Part shown: positions 1 through 12,535 of the stretch, piece after piece
Numbering within the stretch: position 1 is the stretch's first letter
How the letters are laid out: each line of letters starts with the position of its first letter
NCBI GenBank assembly: GCA_026168455.1
Contig: CM047425.1
Location: forward strand, 7,848,001 to 7,912,000
Direction: 5' to 3'
DNA: 64,000 nt
Source of the DNA: Theocolax elegans
Taxonomy: Eukaryota; Arthropoda; Insecta; Hymenoptera; Cerocephalidae
Made by a program: the position numbers and the translations under genes
The notes under the pieces: generated by a model
What the model was told of the DNA's origin: nothing
Database searches by the model: none
What the model saw: the letters and a program-made list of their open reading frames with translations, nothing else

Positions 1-362
1 GCAGTGCATTATCCGACCTAGTTAGATAAACTGCACATTTATAAAGAAATTATCGATTAATTGATATATTACCCTTACACTTGACATTGTCAATATCGCA
101 ACATCCCTTAAATAACGTTAAATTTTTAACAATGCCAAACTAACTTTTTAGGAAAAACAACAAAAAAATGATGGAAACGTCAATAATTGAATATTCGATT
201 TGATTCGATCGCGTAACTTTATAAATATTATTTATAATCAATATCTTAGAGGACGAAATTAGAATATTTAATATAGCATTGAATATACATATTCATGTCG
301 CGATTGGAATTTCATAAAACATTGGTTTTACACGTATTGATATATTACGGTATTTTAACTAC
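1..362 (-). other. Glut1 intron after the TM1 exon (partial)
   Basis: AT-rich sequence with the donor at 361-362. No exon or other structure was seen; the next transporter exon lies beyond the window. Confidence 0.8.
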
Positions 363-458
363 CTTTTCAGGCGCATTTATGACTCCGGTGTTGTAGCCGA
401 ACTGCAGCATCCCAAGTACTGCTGCTAGTATCGCGTACGAGAGGAAAAACGTCAGCCC
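363..458 (-). CDS. Glut1: Glut1 exon encoding transmembrane helix 1
   Basis: This exon of 96 bp, phase 0 at both ends, encodes [20 protein letters not shown] followed by [12 protein letters not shown]. The acceptor is ttccag|GGG and the donor is GAAAAG|gtagtt. The [12 protein letters not shown] segment is the hallmark of TM1 in class I GLUT transporters. The exon has the same length, phase and end point (after the Lys of NAP-x-K) as the second coding exon I know from vertebrate SLC2A1. TM1 lines the sugar pathway. The following exons, with the remaining helices and the sugar-porter motifs, are outside the window. This is the common exon into which all the upstream alternative exons must splice. 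Confidence 0.95.
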
Positions 459-1258
459 CTGGAAATTTCATAAATATTATATTAAATTGATATTATTTTA
501 AAACAGCCGAATGATATACGTAACTATACGTCTTACATTAATATAGACATTTATTACATAACGCAATACGAATTGAAACGACATAAAAATATACATATTG
601 TGCAGGGTAAATAAAAGAAATTTTATAACGTCAATCCACTTTTTACTATTTTTATTCGATATGATATTTTTTTACAATGATTTATTCTTTCAATTTTGAC
701 GATCAATACTTTGTGATAAATACGTTACAATAAAAATAATCTACGACATTAAAGTGCACATGCAGTACGTACGACATATAAAAACAATAATCATTTGAAA
801 TTATAATTAAACTAAATAAATAGTGTTTCGTATAAATAAACATATGATATATAAAAGAAATAATGATTTTATTGAAAAATATATGTATAAATAATAAACG
901 TAACAAATAAAACATTGATGGTGATGATATAAAAATACAGTCGCATAAAAATTAATACAAGTTACATACTAAAATAATAATGATCGTAAGATACATATAC
1001 ATGTATTTACAAATACAATAATAACACAACGAAATCATAAAAAAAAATTTATTTAAGAATACAACAATAAGTGACGTATAACAAAATCATAAAAATAACG
1101 TAAAAAACGGTGCTTACGTAAGACACATAAGAAAATAATCTGAAACATTAAAAAGTAAATAGTGAAATAATTAAAATTTATCATGCTCTCATTCGCAGAG
1201 TACTTTAAATCACACAGAAATAAAGATGCAGATTAAATATATTATTTAAATGTGTCAC
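459..1258 (-). other. Glut1 intron
   Basis: This is an 800-base AT-rich intron between the last coiled-coil exon and the TM1 exon. Nothing else was recognised in it. Confidence 0.75.
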
Positions 1259-1348
1259 CTGCTCTAAAAGCCTTAGTTTCCTTCGGTGTGAATGCTCCTC
1301 CAGTCGATCTACATACTCCCTCAACTCCTCTATTTCCTCCTTCACTTG
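1259..1348 (-). CDS. Glut1: Glut1 coiled-coil exon directly before TM1
   Basis: This exon of 90 bp, phase 0/0, encodes 30 residues: QVKEEIEELREYVDRLEEHS then HRRKLRLLEQ. The acceptor is agtacag|CAA and the donor is GAGCAG|gtgaca. The peptide is highly charged with leucine/valine/tyrosine spaced as heptads, so it should be a coiled coil. It continues the helix of the exon at 3028-3220 and runs without a linker into GLTFFL of TM1. Being symmetric, it can be skipped without a frameshift, so short Glut1 forms could include or lack it. It has no counterpart in the roughly ten-residue N-terminus of mammalian GLUT1. The alternative, that it belongs to another gene, would require an unseen phase 0 partner exon. 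Confidence 0.85.
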
Positions 1349-1825
1349 CTGTACTGTATCCAACTCATGCTACATTTAAACATTGTAGTTTGTTTATTAT
1401 CATCGCATTGTTTATTTCACGTATATCCACTTTCTACATTCTCTAACAATCTATCGTATTAATTTAACACACAAATAAATTATATTATAGGTAACAGTAT
1501 TCATCTAGAAAAGTTTTATGCATCGATATAGATATGCTTGAATGTACTCGAATTAATAGTCTGATGCATTCATTAAATAAGTAGAATTAAGATTTTATAA
1601 ATCATTTTAGAATAACAAAGGATCTTCTATATATGTGTACGAATGGATATATCAATAATTCCATTTATTCACATATTAACTTCACCTATTCCACAAGTGT
1701 TTCGAAATCTCGAGGATTTTTAAAAGATATAATTGTTAATCGTAAGGATATGTATTAATTATTTATTATTATATAATAGTTATTAATTTTTCAATATGTA
1801 TACGCACGCGCTGAGAATATAACGG

Positions 1826-2060
1826 TAGGGTGACTTGATCAATGAATGAACGAATAAGGCCAGCTAATGAACAGGTCACATGATATTTTCTAGTGCTTAG
1901 TTAGTTAAAAATAATGTGAATTATTAATTATTAATTAGTTGTACTTATTGAGCTTCAAGTAAAATGTTTGTACCACATGTAAATTATTATGTAACACATA
2001 TTTTTTACTATGTAATGTTCATTCACTGGTGTCTGTTAATATACTGGTGCAGTCACCCTA
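1826..2060. mobile_element. MITE-like element, TA target duplication
   Basis: Terminal inverted repeats TAGGGTGACT (1826-1835) and AGTCACCCTA (2051-2060), with weaker inverted similarity further in (a GAATGAAC motif on each side). The flanking TA at both ends fits a Tc1/mariner-type target duplication. The element proper is 1828-2058, 231 bases, with no transposase. Confidence 0.6.
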
Positions 2061-2241
2061 TATTAAAAATTATTATATTTTGTAGTAACGTAACGATATA
2101 TTTAAATTATCGCAATTCGTGTTATTATGGTGTTAAAATGACTGTACATATTTTAATATGTCCTACATAACGAAAACATAAACAAAATTGCGATAAGTGT
2201 ATCTTAACGTTACTACAAAATATATAGTAATTTTTAATATA
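2059..2241. mobile_element. Second MITE-like element sharing a TA with the first
   Basis: Long imperfect inverted arms: the left starts TATATTAAAAATTATTATA then TTTTGTAGTAACGT, and the right reads the same on the opposite strand, then both continue to TTATCGCAATT. The arms are about 60 bases each around a short centre, and the whole is almost a complete palindrome. TA lies at 2059-2060 and 2240-2241. Confidence 0.6.
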
Positions 2242-3027
2242 CCATTTATCTCGATGCACTTTTAATTTCTTAAACATTTAATTTACGACGAGCAAATAAA
2301 TTGTCATATAAATATAACAAAAAAAACAGAGGTGAAAAAAAAAATAGCCATCCAGTTTTTTTTTCCTCCCTTGGTAACTATTCTAATTAGAGTTTCGGTT
2401 ATGCAGACGAGCTTACGTTAGTTTCCAACGTTTCGTGTACCCCAAGAGACGAATACAACATTTTGTATTCTGCAGTATATACCCACATATATATATACGT
2501 AGTTCAAATTTGTCATTGTCGTTCATTTTATTTTTGTTACTGAACGATTTTATTCAACGAGATCCAAAGCATGCACAGTTGTTTAAATTGTATAACATCG
2601 ATATATAGATGTATATAAGCGGTAGTGAAAATTAAAAATCAAATTAATATTACGCATGTTTAAGAGATCGAACTTAAATTGACGCTTGTCAAGTTCGCTT
2701 TAATGAAGTTTTATGACGAAAGCTTTGGGTAATACCGAAAGTTTAATTAAACATAATACAACTTTATAAACATAATTACTTTTTCTTTAAACGAGTATTG
2801 AAATATAGTGATTCTATAATGTCAAAATCCAAATGATTTTTTAAAAATTCCTAATAATTTACGTAAATTTATAAATGCGTAAACGTGGTACTGTATAATA
2901 AACGCTTACGACAAACGACAAATGAATAACTGATATAAAATTCAATATCGATTAATCAATCTGAGTACTTTATGAAATAGTTGATCAATTCAAACGAATA
3001 AAAAGATGTAATAACAAAATAACTCAC

Positions 3028-3220
3028 CTTGATTGCAACCATGTCCCTCTTGACCTCACTGACCTCACTCTGGCAGGACTCGACACTCTTAGTGAGCTCC
3101 TGGAGCTGCGTGCGGATCTCGCAGAGGGCGACCGTCGTCTCCAGTTGACGGTCGCCTCGTTGCAGCTCGTCCAGCTTCGCGCTCAGGTTCATGCTCATCA
3201 CGCTCACCTGCTTCTGGAGA
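3028..3220 (-). CDS. Glut1: Glut1 coiled-coil exon
   Basis: This exon is 193 bp. It needs two bases from the previous exon (AG + T gives Ser) and ends on a codon boundary. The acceptor is gatgcag|T and the donor is ATCAAG|gtgagt. It encodes 64 residues beginning LQKQVSVMSMNLSAKLDELQ and ending SEVKRDMVAIK. Hydrophobic residues recur at a/d spacing (L, V, M, L, L, L, V, L, I, L, L, V, V, V, M, I), giving about nine heptads without a helix-breaking proline. Cys occurs at two positions, one in ALCEI and one in ESCQS, so interchain disulfides are conceivable only in a non-cytosolic setting. Both the exon at 11075-11431 and the alternative first exon at 6899-6918 end in phase 2 with AG and can feed it. 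Confidence 0.85.
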
Positions 3221-4271
3221 CTGCATCGCGTCCGTAGGCCCAACGATAAAGCAAAGAGCGCGCGCATAACACACGAGCGCCCAAACGTTAATCGATCATT
3301 CCTATTTATTTTATTTTCTTTGCTTTTTTTAGTACTACGTATAGTTTTTGACGTGTCTTTTGCGCACGTAACAACGTTGTTACTATACAATCTATCTTAC
3401 AATACATTTTTTTTAATATTTCTCTATTTATTTTCTCTCGGAAGGAGAGATTTCACATTTTTTCCGCAGAAGTAATTACAACTTACTTGACAGTTCGAAT
3501 AGAATTTAAAATATAGTGTGAAACAATTTTTGGATTTAAAGATATTAATCATTAAATAATTTAATGAATGCACCCACTTTTATTTTTACTTCAATCATTA
3601 CTTATATCATTATCATTACTTATATATCTGCATTTATTGAGTTACTTAAGCAAATATTAATACCAAATCATGAACTATTTATTTTACATATCTCAATTTT
3701 TATTGTTAAAATCTGTAAATATTCTTATCCAATTAATTTTTGTCAAATAGTTGTAAGTACCAGTGTGTTTCATTAAAATTATCAAAACATATGCAATTGT
3801 AATTGTAAGATTCTTTCTCTCTCTCTCTCTCTTTCTCTGTCTATTTTCATCAATTATTTAGAGAAACCTTTACTTTATTTGGCATTACAAATTACTTTTG
3901 ATGGAAGATCTTTCTTTTTATAAAAGATTAAAAAAAATAACTGCCGAGTTTTCAATTGGTCATTCATTACTTACTGCAACTCACGCGAACAATACCAACT
4001 TTCCCGGCGTGTGTTTTAGATACATGTATTATATACTTTTACAGAGTAACATTGAGGCTATACACCTCTGATTATCAACGTGAATTTCAATTCGCGATCA
4101 TTTCAGGCTGTTCCAGATTAATATTCATTGATTATAATATTATGAATAAATTATAATTTTTTTCGAAATATTATTGTATACATTAAGAGAAACATAAGCG
4201 TAACGATAACAACAAAAAGAAAGTATACGTTGTTTAAAAAAACGATTCTGCAATACAAAAATTAATTTGTT

Positions 4272-4345
4272 AGAACTTGAAATTTCGTAATTTCACTTTG
4301 ATTTATACGTAAAGATTTTCAACTTAAGAAAAAATTTCAAGTTCT
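4272..4345. repeat. Hairpin with 14-bp perfect stem
   Basis: AGAACTTGAAATTT (4272-4285) and its exact reverse complement (4332-4345) are separated by 46 bases in an intron. Confidence 0.6.
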
Positions 4346-5913
4346 TTCAAGCTAATGGTAACAATGAAAAATTATACAAAGTAAAATAACGTTTGCGGAG
4401 AAAATTCATTTTTATTAGAAACAAAAATAAAGAAAGTTATATAAGTATTTGAGTAATCATCGATGTATAGCCTTGAAAAAGTTAACTTTTGTACTTTTCT
4501 CGGCAGTGGCTTACTAAATTGTGTATATATTAATATAAAAATATAATTACGTTTAACGAATACATTTAATATTATTACCATATTCAGTGAAAACAACACA
4601 GACAAAATACAAATGCCACTAAAAGCATGTCTAAAGTATGTGTGTATATAGTGATTGTAAGGTGAAATATATATATAATATATAACGCTACCAGTGATTT
4701 CGCAGCTGTGCACATTAGGACAGAGTCACGCATTGCAGTGGCGTTTATAAATATTTGACACTTCCAGTAAAGTTGTAGACTTCGATGAAACGTCGAAAAT
4801 ACTATTGTAACAATATATTTCGATAACTTATTTTTTACATCACCTTTTTAATTGCACTATAGAAATAAAATGTGAAAAGTGCAACTAAAACGAATCCATT
4901 GCAACGACGTAGTAAAATTATATCTCTTTTATAAATGTTAATACACCTTATCAGTGAAAAACAAATTAGATAGTACAATAGCAAACGTGTGATTACTATG
5001 TAAAGTAATGTTAATTCCAGGTAAAAAATAATTTTTACTCAATACATTGCAATGGAAAACTAAAAAGTTAAGCACATGCATTATGATAAATACTAATAAG
5101 CGTAACAATATCATAAATCTATAAATAAATTTGTAAAAAAAAATGAAAAATTGTTTTCGACGTTTTATCGAAGTTTCTGAAAAAAAAATTAAAGTGATTA
5201 CTCATTGAAATACATAAACATTCTAATTAAGACTCGTGAAAGTTTATTAATCATTTAACGAATATGTATGTGTCACATATTCTCATCTTAGTTCACGATG
5301 AAATATCGTATATAAGCTATATCGATTAAGTGATAACTAAAATGGCAAGATGCATTATGATGGTGATCGTACTAAACAAAATAATAAATGATATTTCTTC
5401 GATAAAAGAAGAAGTGTTTCACAAAGGCATGAATTATACTTAAAGAATAAAATAATTAAAAGAACGTTGAAAAATGTTGAAAGACCGACCGATGTGCACA
5501 GCAAAAGTAAAGATTGGCGATGTAACCGTGAAATGAAAAATGTGAAAGATTGACAAGTTCTCGAATTTCTTTTTTTTTTCTTTCTTCTCTTTCTTGTTCT
5601 TCATTCGCAATGCATGAGATAGTGATCATATAGTCGGTGAAATGCAGCAGAAATGAATGAGCGCATGATTTTGAAAGAACAGTTTCCGAAAGAGAAAGAT
5701 TAAAACACGTTGGATCAGTTCATACCGATATTTCTTTAACTTTCCTTTTCTCTCTTTTTTTTTGCAGATTACTTTGAGAAAATATAATCAAAATTGTGTA
5801 TATTTACCAGTATAAATTGAATAAAAGTGATATTATGTACAATCGTTTATTGCATACAACTGTATATACTGGAATAGAAAAAAATTATTTAATAGAAAGT
5901 AACTTGGAACTTA

Positions 5914-6007
5914 CAAGCTCGAGAATATTGTTTACTTAAGAGCGCTATTGGTCGAAATAAGATTTACTTAACAGTGATCTACATTCAGCATTGAATTCTC
6001 GAGCTTG
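5914..6007. repeat. Hairpin with 13-bp perfect stem
   Basis: CAAGCTCGAGAAT (5914-5926) and ATTCTCGAGCTTG (5995-6007) enclose 68 bases in the intron between the 3-kb and 6.9-kb exons. Confidence 0.6.
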
Positions 6008-6898
6008 ATTTTAAAATATAAATTAATAAAGAGGTGTATATAAATATGTGTTGAAAGACTCGCTAATGAGGTTTTCGGTATAAACTCAACCATGATGAAT
6101 CACAACAGAAAGATGACAACAAAAATTTTCAAATAAAAATTAAATATATCTCTATAGATAAAAGCGAAATAAATAAACGAATACGGAGACGTCGAACTTC
6201 ATTTTTATTAAATAATATATTTTGAATGTAATGCTTGAAATAAATTCATTTCTGTAAGAATGGTTTAAATAACTAATATAATTTATTTATTTATTAACTC
6301 CATAATATTTCATGTGTTTAACTAATGAAACTTCCAATTACCGAGCGTGAAAATATAGGCAGTTTGTATTCTCATTGTAAATGAATACTATTATTACAAT
6401 TATGTTAACGATAAACAATGTAGAAATCAACGTATCGTATATATTTTAAATTCTATTTTGTAATAAAGAATGTAGTATTTATTAAATGATAAATAAATGG
6501 TTAAATGTTTCGATAGAAAAGTGTAACCACATATTAATATTAAGAGATACTACAATTTTTTTCTATTGTTTTGATTAAAATAAGTTTATACAATTATATG
6601 TATTGAATATCCTACAGATATGAAAGTTACAAAAAATTTTAATACAATCAGTTGTTTTAAAAATAACATACATATACTCGTATGTTAAATTAAATTTGTA
6701 CAATAATTTTAATAATAATAATATAGATAAATTGGGAGAAAAGAGGTCGATCGACGTATCCATAAAAGCTAAAATACGTAATAAAAAGATAAAAGAAAAA
6801 AAAATATTAAAAAAATAAATAAAGTAATAAATTACGAAGGTACGTACGAAGGGCAATTAAAGAAAAAAAATATAAAGCAGCGATGATATGATATGTAC

Positions 6899-6918
6899 CT
6901 GGGAGGTAGGGAGACCAT
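6899..6918 (-). CDS. Glut1: Glut1 alternative first coding exon, MVSLPP
   Basis: The minus strand reads cagccATGG (a good start context: G at -3, G at +4), then codons for M-V-S-L-P-P and two bases AG, followed by the donor CTCCCAG|gtacat. Two in-frame TAG codons lie a few codons upstream, so this ATG is the first usable one. The phase 2 end matches the exon at 3028-3220 exactly and would give MVSLPP-S-LQKQVSVM. This would be an isoform that has the coiled coil but lacks the long disordered N-terminus. The exon sits at the edge of a GC/CT-rich island (6900-7440) inside an otherwise AT-rich intron, as expected of an internal promoter. No transcript evidence was available; the match of phase could be chance (one in three). 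Confidence 0.55.
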
Positions 6919-9900
6919 GGCTGTGTTCCGAAACTACTAGTAGCCCGACCCCGAGGGCTTCAGCAATCTCGCACTTATTTTTTGCTCTCTTTCTTTTTCT
7001 ATCGCTCGCCCTCTCCCTCTTTTTCTTTCTCTATTTCTTTTAGCGTATTTCTTTTCTCGCTCCTCTTGACTCTGTCCGTGCAAGTCGATTCGCTTGTCCG
7101 CGAGTGTATACTCGCCGATTTATAACGAGTCGTATGTATGTTTATATATACGTATATAGGAATATACATATATATATATGCAAATGCGAGAAATTGAATG
7201 AGCCAAGTTTCGTCCGGCCACAAAATATTTGTCTTAGCGGTATCTGACGCGGAGATATGATCCGAGCGATCCGCCGAGAACTTGACTGATTTCCGCGAGA
7301 GAATCCCGTGAGTGATCACTTTTTTAATAAGTGCTTAACCACACACGTGCACATTGCTTTCTCCCTCTTTCACTCTCTGTCTTTTTGCTCGCACAATAGT
7401 TTTACCTAGTTTGGGAAACACAGTCGTGGTTCAGTTATTATTAGATGTCAAATGAAATAGTAGCGGCGATTATGTGGCGTCAAGAGGGACACGTGACCTT
7501 TTATTTTTTTTCTTTTTCCATTCTTCACCTCCTAGTAATATATTCTCTATTACGTGATTACCCGTTTTTTAGGGACACGTATCACGGCCCTCTCGCGCGC
7601 CTTATATTTATATATTTTTATCTATTTATTGCAATTTTTCTTTTTTACAAATGTCTTTATTTATTTTTTTTCATTGCTTTTTGTGCATATCGTTAGTCGT
7701 ATGTTATTGCACACATGTATGAATGCAGATTCTGCTCTACGATTCTGCTTTCAGAGTCTTTATTTTCTTGTTTTCTTTTCTTTCTTTTGTGTTACTACGA
7801 TTTCCCGGATAAACAAAAAAAACAATTTTGACGTGATCTTTTTTCTTTTTTCAACACTCACAGGATAATCGCACCGCCAGCTTACTCACCCCTGATATGC
7901 CTAGCTCTTGTCCGGTAAAAAAAATGGCATTCGAATATAAAACATTTATTTTATTGTTTATTTGCCTATATATCGCCACTTTGTACTATTACGTATGTAT
8001 GTAGTTAAATATATATATGTATGTATATAGAGTCGGCAAAATAATTTACTAACAACAGCGCAAAAGTCAGCGTGATATATCTTGTTCGAGAATTGTGGCA
8101 GACGAGTATGATGAAATACCGGACGCACGCACAAATAAGTCAAACCGAAGCCAATTTTTTTTCATTATCTTTGATTCCGCGAATTCCTCGAGGTATTTTT
8201 TCTTTTGTTTTACGTATCGGGGTCACCGTTTGATCCGAAAATTCAGGGGTATTTTTTTTTATTTTGTCCACGTGAATAGTTATATCTTTTTCTATATCCC
8301 GCGGTTTCATAACGAAGTAAAATTACGGAAATTTAATAGTAAACTGTTTCATTTGTCTCTCAATGAAAAAGTGTATATATAAATTAAAATTAAATTAATT
8401 GAGATTCATTTTATACAAAAAAATAATTTTATATTTTTTTAAAAAGTTTATTTAGATTATCATCCATCTAAACACGTTATCGTTTCCAGAATGCTTGAAG
8501 TTAATATATTATTTTTAATAACATAACATCGGCATGTTTAATAAAAATTTATAATAAATTAATTAATTTATGTAAATATTATAATAATTATTATTATCAT
8601 TATTTAGGCGTAAATATATTAATATTACTTTAATAATTGCATAATTTAATTAAATTTAAGCGTATTTTAAATAGAATTCATTAAAATTAAAAGTTCATTT
8701 TATTAAATCACGGTTTATGCTGATCGAAGTGCCTCGTCAAGTAGCAATAGACTCGTGACTTAGCTTATAATTTTTAATTATGTTTTCAAGTATATACATA
8801 ATTTGTGAAAGTGGCAAATACAAACATAAATTGCGCGACTCCAAGCCAATTATTATTAGATTATATAAATGTTTTAACCCATCTTTCACATATAACGTGG
8901 GTGAAGAATTTTTAAATTTTACGTTATTCGTTATAATAATATCGCTATATGGTTGATATAATTATTGTAGTGCGTTATAACAGTCTCCGAAATAATATTT
9001 TAAACGCTTGAAAATTAGCGGGATTGAAAATCGTATACATAAATATTTATAATGAATAAGTTAGTAGAGTTAGCTAGTCGGTTAACAAGAATAAAAAAGG
9101 GATCTCTGATGGAATTTGTGAATAATTCTATTCAGCCCGAGCCAACGAGTTTATCGAAAATTAATTCGATAGTGAAACTATTGTGGTTACGGTGTGAGAC
9201 ACTTCGGTCAGCTTCGCATTATATGTATACGTATATATACATGTATATATATAGTTTTAACGCAATTTACTTATTTGTGCGATGGGTTTATATATGCATT
9301 TATGAACATGATTAAGTGAACGAGCAATCAGCGGTAAGCCTGCGAGCGGCGCAGCAGCCTTATATAAACATAATTATTAAAATATATATGTAATAATGTA
9401 TAACAAACATATATGTAATATAACATATGTGCGTGTAATGTGTGTGACTATATATGTATAGATGTCTCAGTGTTTAATAATATATATCACACAGCAATTG
9501 TGTATATGTATATATGGTTTATCGTGTGTGGCTCAAAGATTTCTCGTATATGTGTACAATATGAAGCAAAGTAAGAACACGCGTGTGTGACTCATACGTG
9601 TATATTGATGATAGATGCGAATGCGGCGTAAGCCTTAAATGCATTCCTGTTTAATGTGTTTCTTGTCTGTCTGCGCGCGCGCGCATTGTGTACACGTGTA
9701 TTGTAATTCTACTGTACGCATTTGCTATATGATGTTTCAAATTTTATAATGATATAATATTACGTTATGTGAAACTATATGTATATGATTGCATTTGATT
9801 GTTTCATCTTTTACGTGTGAGCAACGATTACACAAAATTTATCCGCATGTTGGGATATGCATGTGCGCGTGTATTCGTGTTGTATATAACATGTACGTCT

Positions 9901-11074
9901 GTATCAATTTTGTTTTAACTCTGTGCATATATATATATTAATCATACAATATCGTTTGTGCACAGATTGAAATCCAAACTTTGTCTGGAATGTATAAAAT
10001 CTATTTCCTTTTTATTTTACACGTATCATTCGTTTATGTTAACAATTATTTTCGTAACGTAATAGTTAAAAATGAATTTTCTAATTGGCTATTGAACTAA
10101 AAGTCGGAAGCTCCTTAGCGCAAAAGATTGCAAAAATTAGCGTATATGTAATTCAAATAATATAGTAAATAATTTTTCATTATATAAAATAATATATAGT
10201 TGATTTTATGATGTACGTATATTTATGAATTTTCTCTATTAAATCCTTTCTTTTATTAGAAGCCCCGTCTTTTAATCTCTTGTTTACACTTTATAAAGAA
10301 GTATTTCTTCAATTTATTTTTTATTATGCAGTATTCAAATAAATTATATTTCGATTTTTATTTAATTATTCATTACTTAATTAATCTCTTGTATGTAGGC
10401 TTAGCTATAAAAAAAGACTTGTTTTTCGACTATAAAACTTATCAGATCTGCAATAAAACAAAAAATATTAATAGTTCCAAGAATTTAAATAAACGTTATA
10501 AGCAACCTTTGATAGTTCGCAATTTACAAATGATTTAAAGATTAGAAAATTTCACGAATAACAAAAAAATATTTTTATGTTTAATTACTAAAAAATATTG
10601 ACGTATAGAAAAGTTTTAGATAAAATTTCTAATATTGGGTTAACCCAAAATTATTACGTTATGAATTATCAAAATGTCTGTTTAAGCACAAATTCTATAC
10701 AAATATCTTAGTTTAATCACCAATAAGAGCACATTAATTATGCAGGATTTAGTTTAAAAACATTTATGTAAATATGACCTTCTGTAATGTATATCTGTAT
10801 ATTTGTATCCGTAATTTAAATAAATGTATACCTGGATTTATTGTAACCAATAAGGAAAATAGATCTTCTAAATACAATGCTAATAAAATTATTGATTTCT
10901 TTTAAAAATTGTTAATTTAATAATTAGCAATATAAAATATTACAGTTCCAGTTGAATTTTGAATGGATTAATATTTAAAGAGCTATTTGCCTCGATTGTT
11001 GAATGTAAAATCTAGTTTTTAATTAACTGATGATCTTAGTAGATCAAAGTAGAGGGTAGAGGAAACAAACTGAC

Positions 11075-11431
11075 CTTATAAGGAGCTCCCTAAGAGTGGC
11101 CTCATCTTCTTCCTGTACCTCTTCCTGCGTCTCATTACTGAAGGATCCGCGGGGCCCGAAGTGGTGTCGGGTCGCCGGCCTAACGCCGTGTCTGGGTATG
11201 CGGGGTGCGGTGTGGGGTGGTAAACTGGGCTGTCCACCAAACCCCGAAGCTGGCTGCTGGTAATGCGTGGTCGTTGTCGTGGTAGTCGTCGTCTGGAGGT
11301 ACCGAGCTGCCGCGGAACGCCCCCTCGTCAGCTTGAACGTGGAGGCCTGACTTTGACGGGCCTCGATGCCACCGATCCCGCCCGACTGGTGATGCCCGAT
11401 GCTGCTGGGCCGCAGCGCATGCTGTTGCTGG
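11075..11431 (-). CDS. Glut1: Glut1 N-terminal disordered exon
   Basis: This exon is 357 bp (one base completing a codon, 118 codons, two bases). The acceptor is gatacacag|C and the donor is CTTATAAG|gtcagt. It encodes a low-complexity cytosolic stretch: SQQQHALRPSSIGHHQSGG, a Gly/Ile/Glu part, a run of nine Thr after ARYLQ, a Pro/His/Arg-rich part and the acidic end ETQEEVQEEDEATLRELLI, which begins the coiled coil of the next exon. It is strongly GC-rich against an AT-rich surround, and stop-free only in this frame with typical codon usage. The polypyrimidine tract before the acceptor is poor. An alternative is that the frame continues upstream to an ATG at 11487 (MNKNGKNVYSDTG), making this a first exon itself. 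Confidence 0.75.
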
Positions 11432-12535
11432 CTGTGTATCCCACGTGTTCCCGTATCCGAGTATACATTTTTCCCATTTTTATTCATCCACTTTTTTCTA
11501 CTGCTAATTCATCCTTACTTTACTATTACTCATTCTCTCTCTCCTTCGCTCCTCTTCAGTCCCAATATTATCTTTTTTTTCCTTTTACTTACATTTTTTC
11601 ATTCGATTAGACTTCCTCCCTGAATGTAAGTATCCATTCTAATATTTCATTTAACGTATATACCATATCTATCATACGTGGACAATAATTTTGCGAATTC
11701 AAAGGTCATTTAAAAATTACATTAAAATTTGATAAATAAAGTTGATTTAAATCTAACAAAGCATTGAATATATTTTCGAAAATATTCTATTTAAGCCACT
11801 TAATTTTATTTTCTGTCAACTATTCGATCAATTTTACGGTCGATTCTAAAAACTTTACGTCATTTAATATGATAAAGTAAGAAATACCCTATTACGTTGT
11901 TTTGAAATGTACACTTGACCAAACTTAAAATAATCTGAACGATCAATGAATGATTATATAAACCCAATAGTATTATAAAGATTTTTCATACTTTATAATT
12001 TCAAGACAGAAACGTGAATATTATAAAAAAAACTAACAGTATTTCATTATCTGCTATGAAATGTGAATATAATTTCACAGTTTAATTGTCGCGAACGATA
12101 AGAATTTTGATTATTCTCGTACGATCGATATGTTTAGTATGCTAATCCAGAATGAAACTTTACACAGCAATTTTAGGAACTATATAACTATATATCCTGC
12201 ATTATGAATACGTACATACAGGGAAAATCAGACTTTCGAATCACAAATGTATGTAAAACTGATCCAAGTTTTAAATGAAACGAAGTATGGAAAATTGATT
12301 CTATTACTTTGCATTAACACGGTGTATATATTTTTTAAAATGACATATTTTTAAATAATAAAATTGACAAAATTGATATCAATTGAAGATTAAATGATAG
12401 TTTGAAGTTTAAAACTGTTTTGTATTTTATGATGTTCTTTATAGTAATTAGTAAATGAATTTGAGCGTCAGTCGAGGATGGTCCATGAGAGAGAATAATG
12501 ACTATGTAGGGTGGGTGAGAAGGTTACGGGGTTAC
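11432..12535 (-). other. Glut1 intron
   Basis: A 1.1-kb intron between the two disordered-region exons. The first 200 bases are CT-rich on the plus strand; the rest is AT-rich. Nothing else was seen. Confidence 0.7.

Larger units (their letters stand above)
1349..3027 (-). other. Glut1 intron with two abutting MITE-like elements
   Basis: This 1.7-kb intron holds the two inverted-repeat elements at 1826-2241. The remainder is AT-rich with no exon seen. Confidence 0.75.
3221..11074 (-). other. Glut1 intron containing the 6.9-kb alternative promoter
   Basis: A 7.9-kb AT-rich intron. It contains hairpins at 4272-4345 and 5914-6007, a CT/GC-rich island at about 6900-7440 with the MVSLPP first exon, and TG/AT-rich low-complexity DNA at 9200-9950. 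No other coding segment can be supported. Confidence 0.7.

Noticed and set aside
1252..1446. Plus-strand frame of 64 codons
   Set aside because: It is the antisense of the Glut1 coiled-coil exon at 1259-1348, which has both splice sites and fits by phase.
3089..3274. Minus-strand frame overlapping the 3-kb exon in another phase
   Set aside because: It is a shadow of exon 3028-3220; only the chosen frame gives a heptad pattern and joins the neighbours in phase.
7891..8143. Minus-strand donor-like GGG|gtgagtaag near 7889 with an open frame upstream
   Set aside because: The donor looks good but the upstream DNA is AT-rich, no start codon context is convincing and no partner exon could be assigned.
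10627..10646. Perfect palindrome TGGGTTAACCCA
   Set aside because: A single 12-bp palindrome in intron; expected by chance in this length and with no partner sites nearby.
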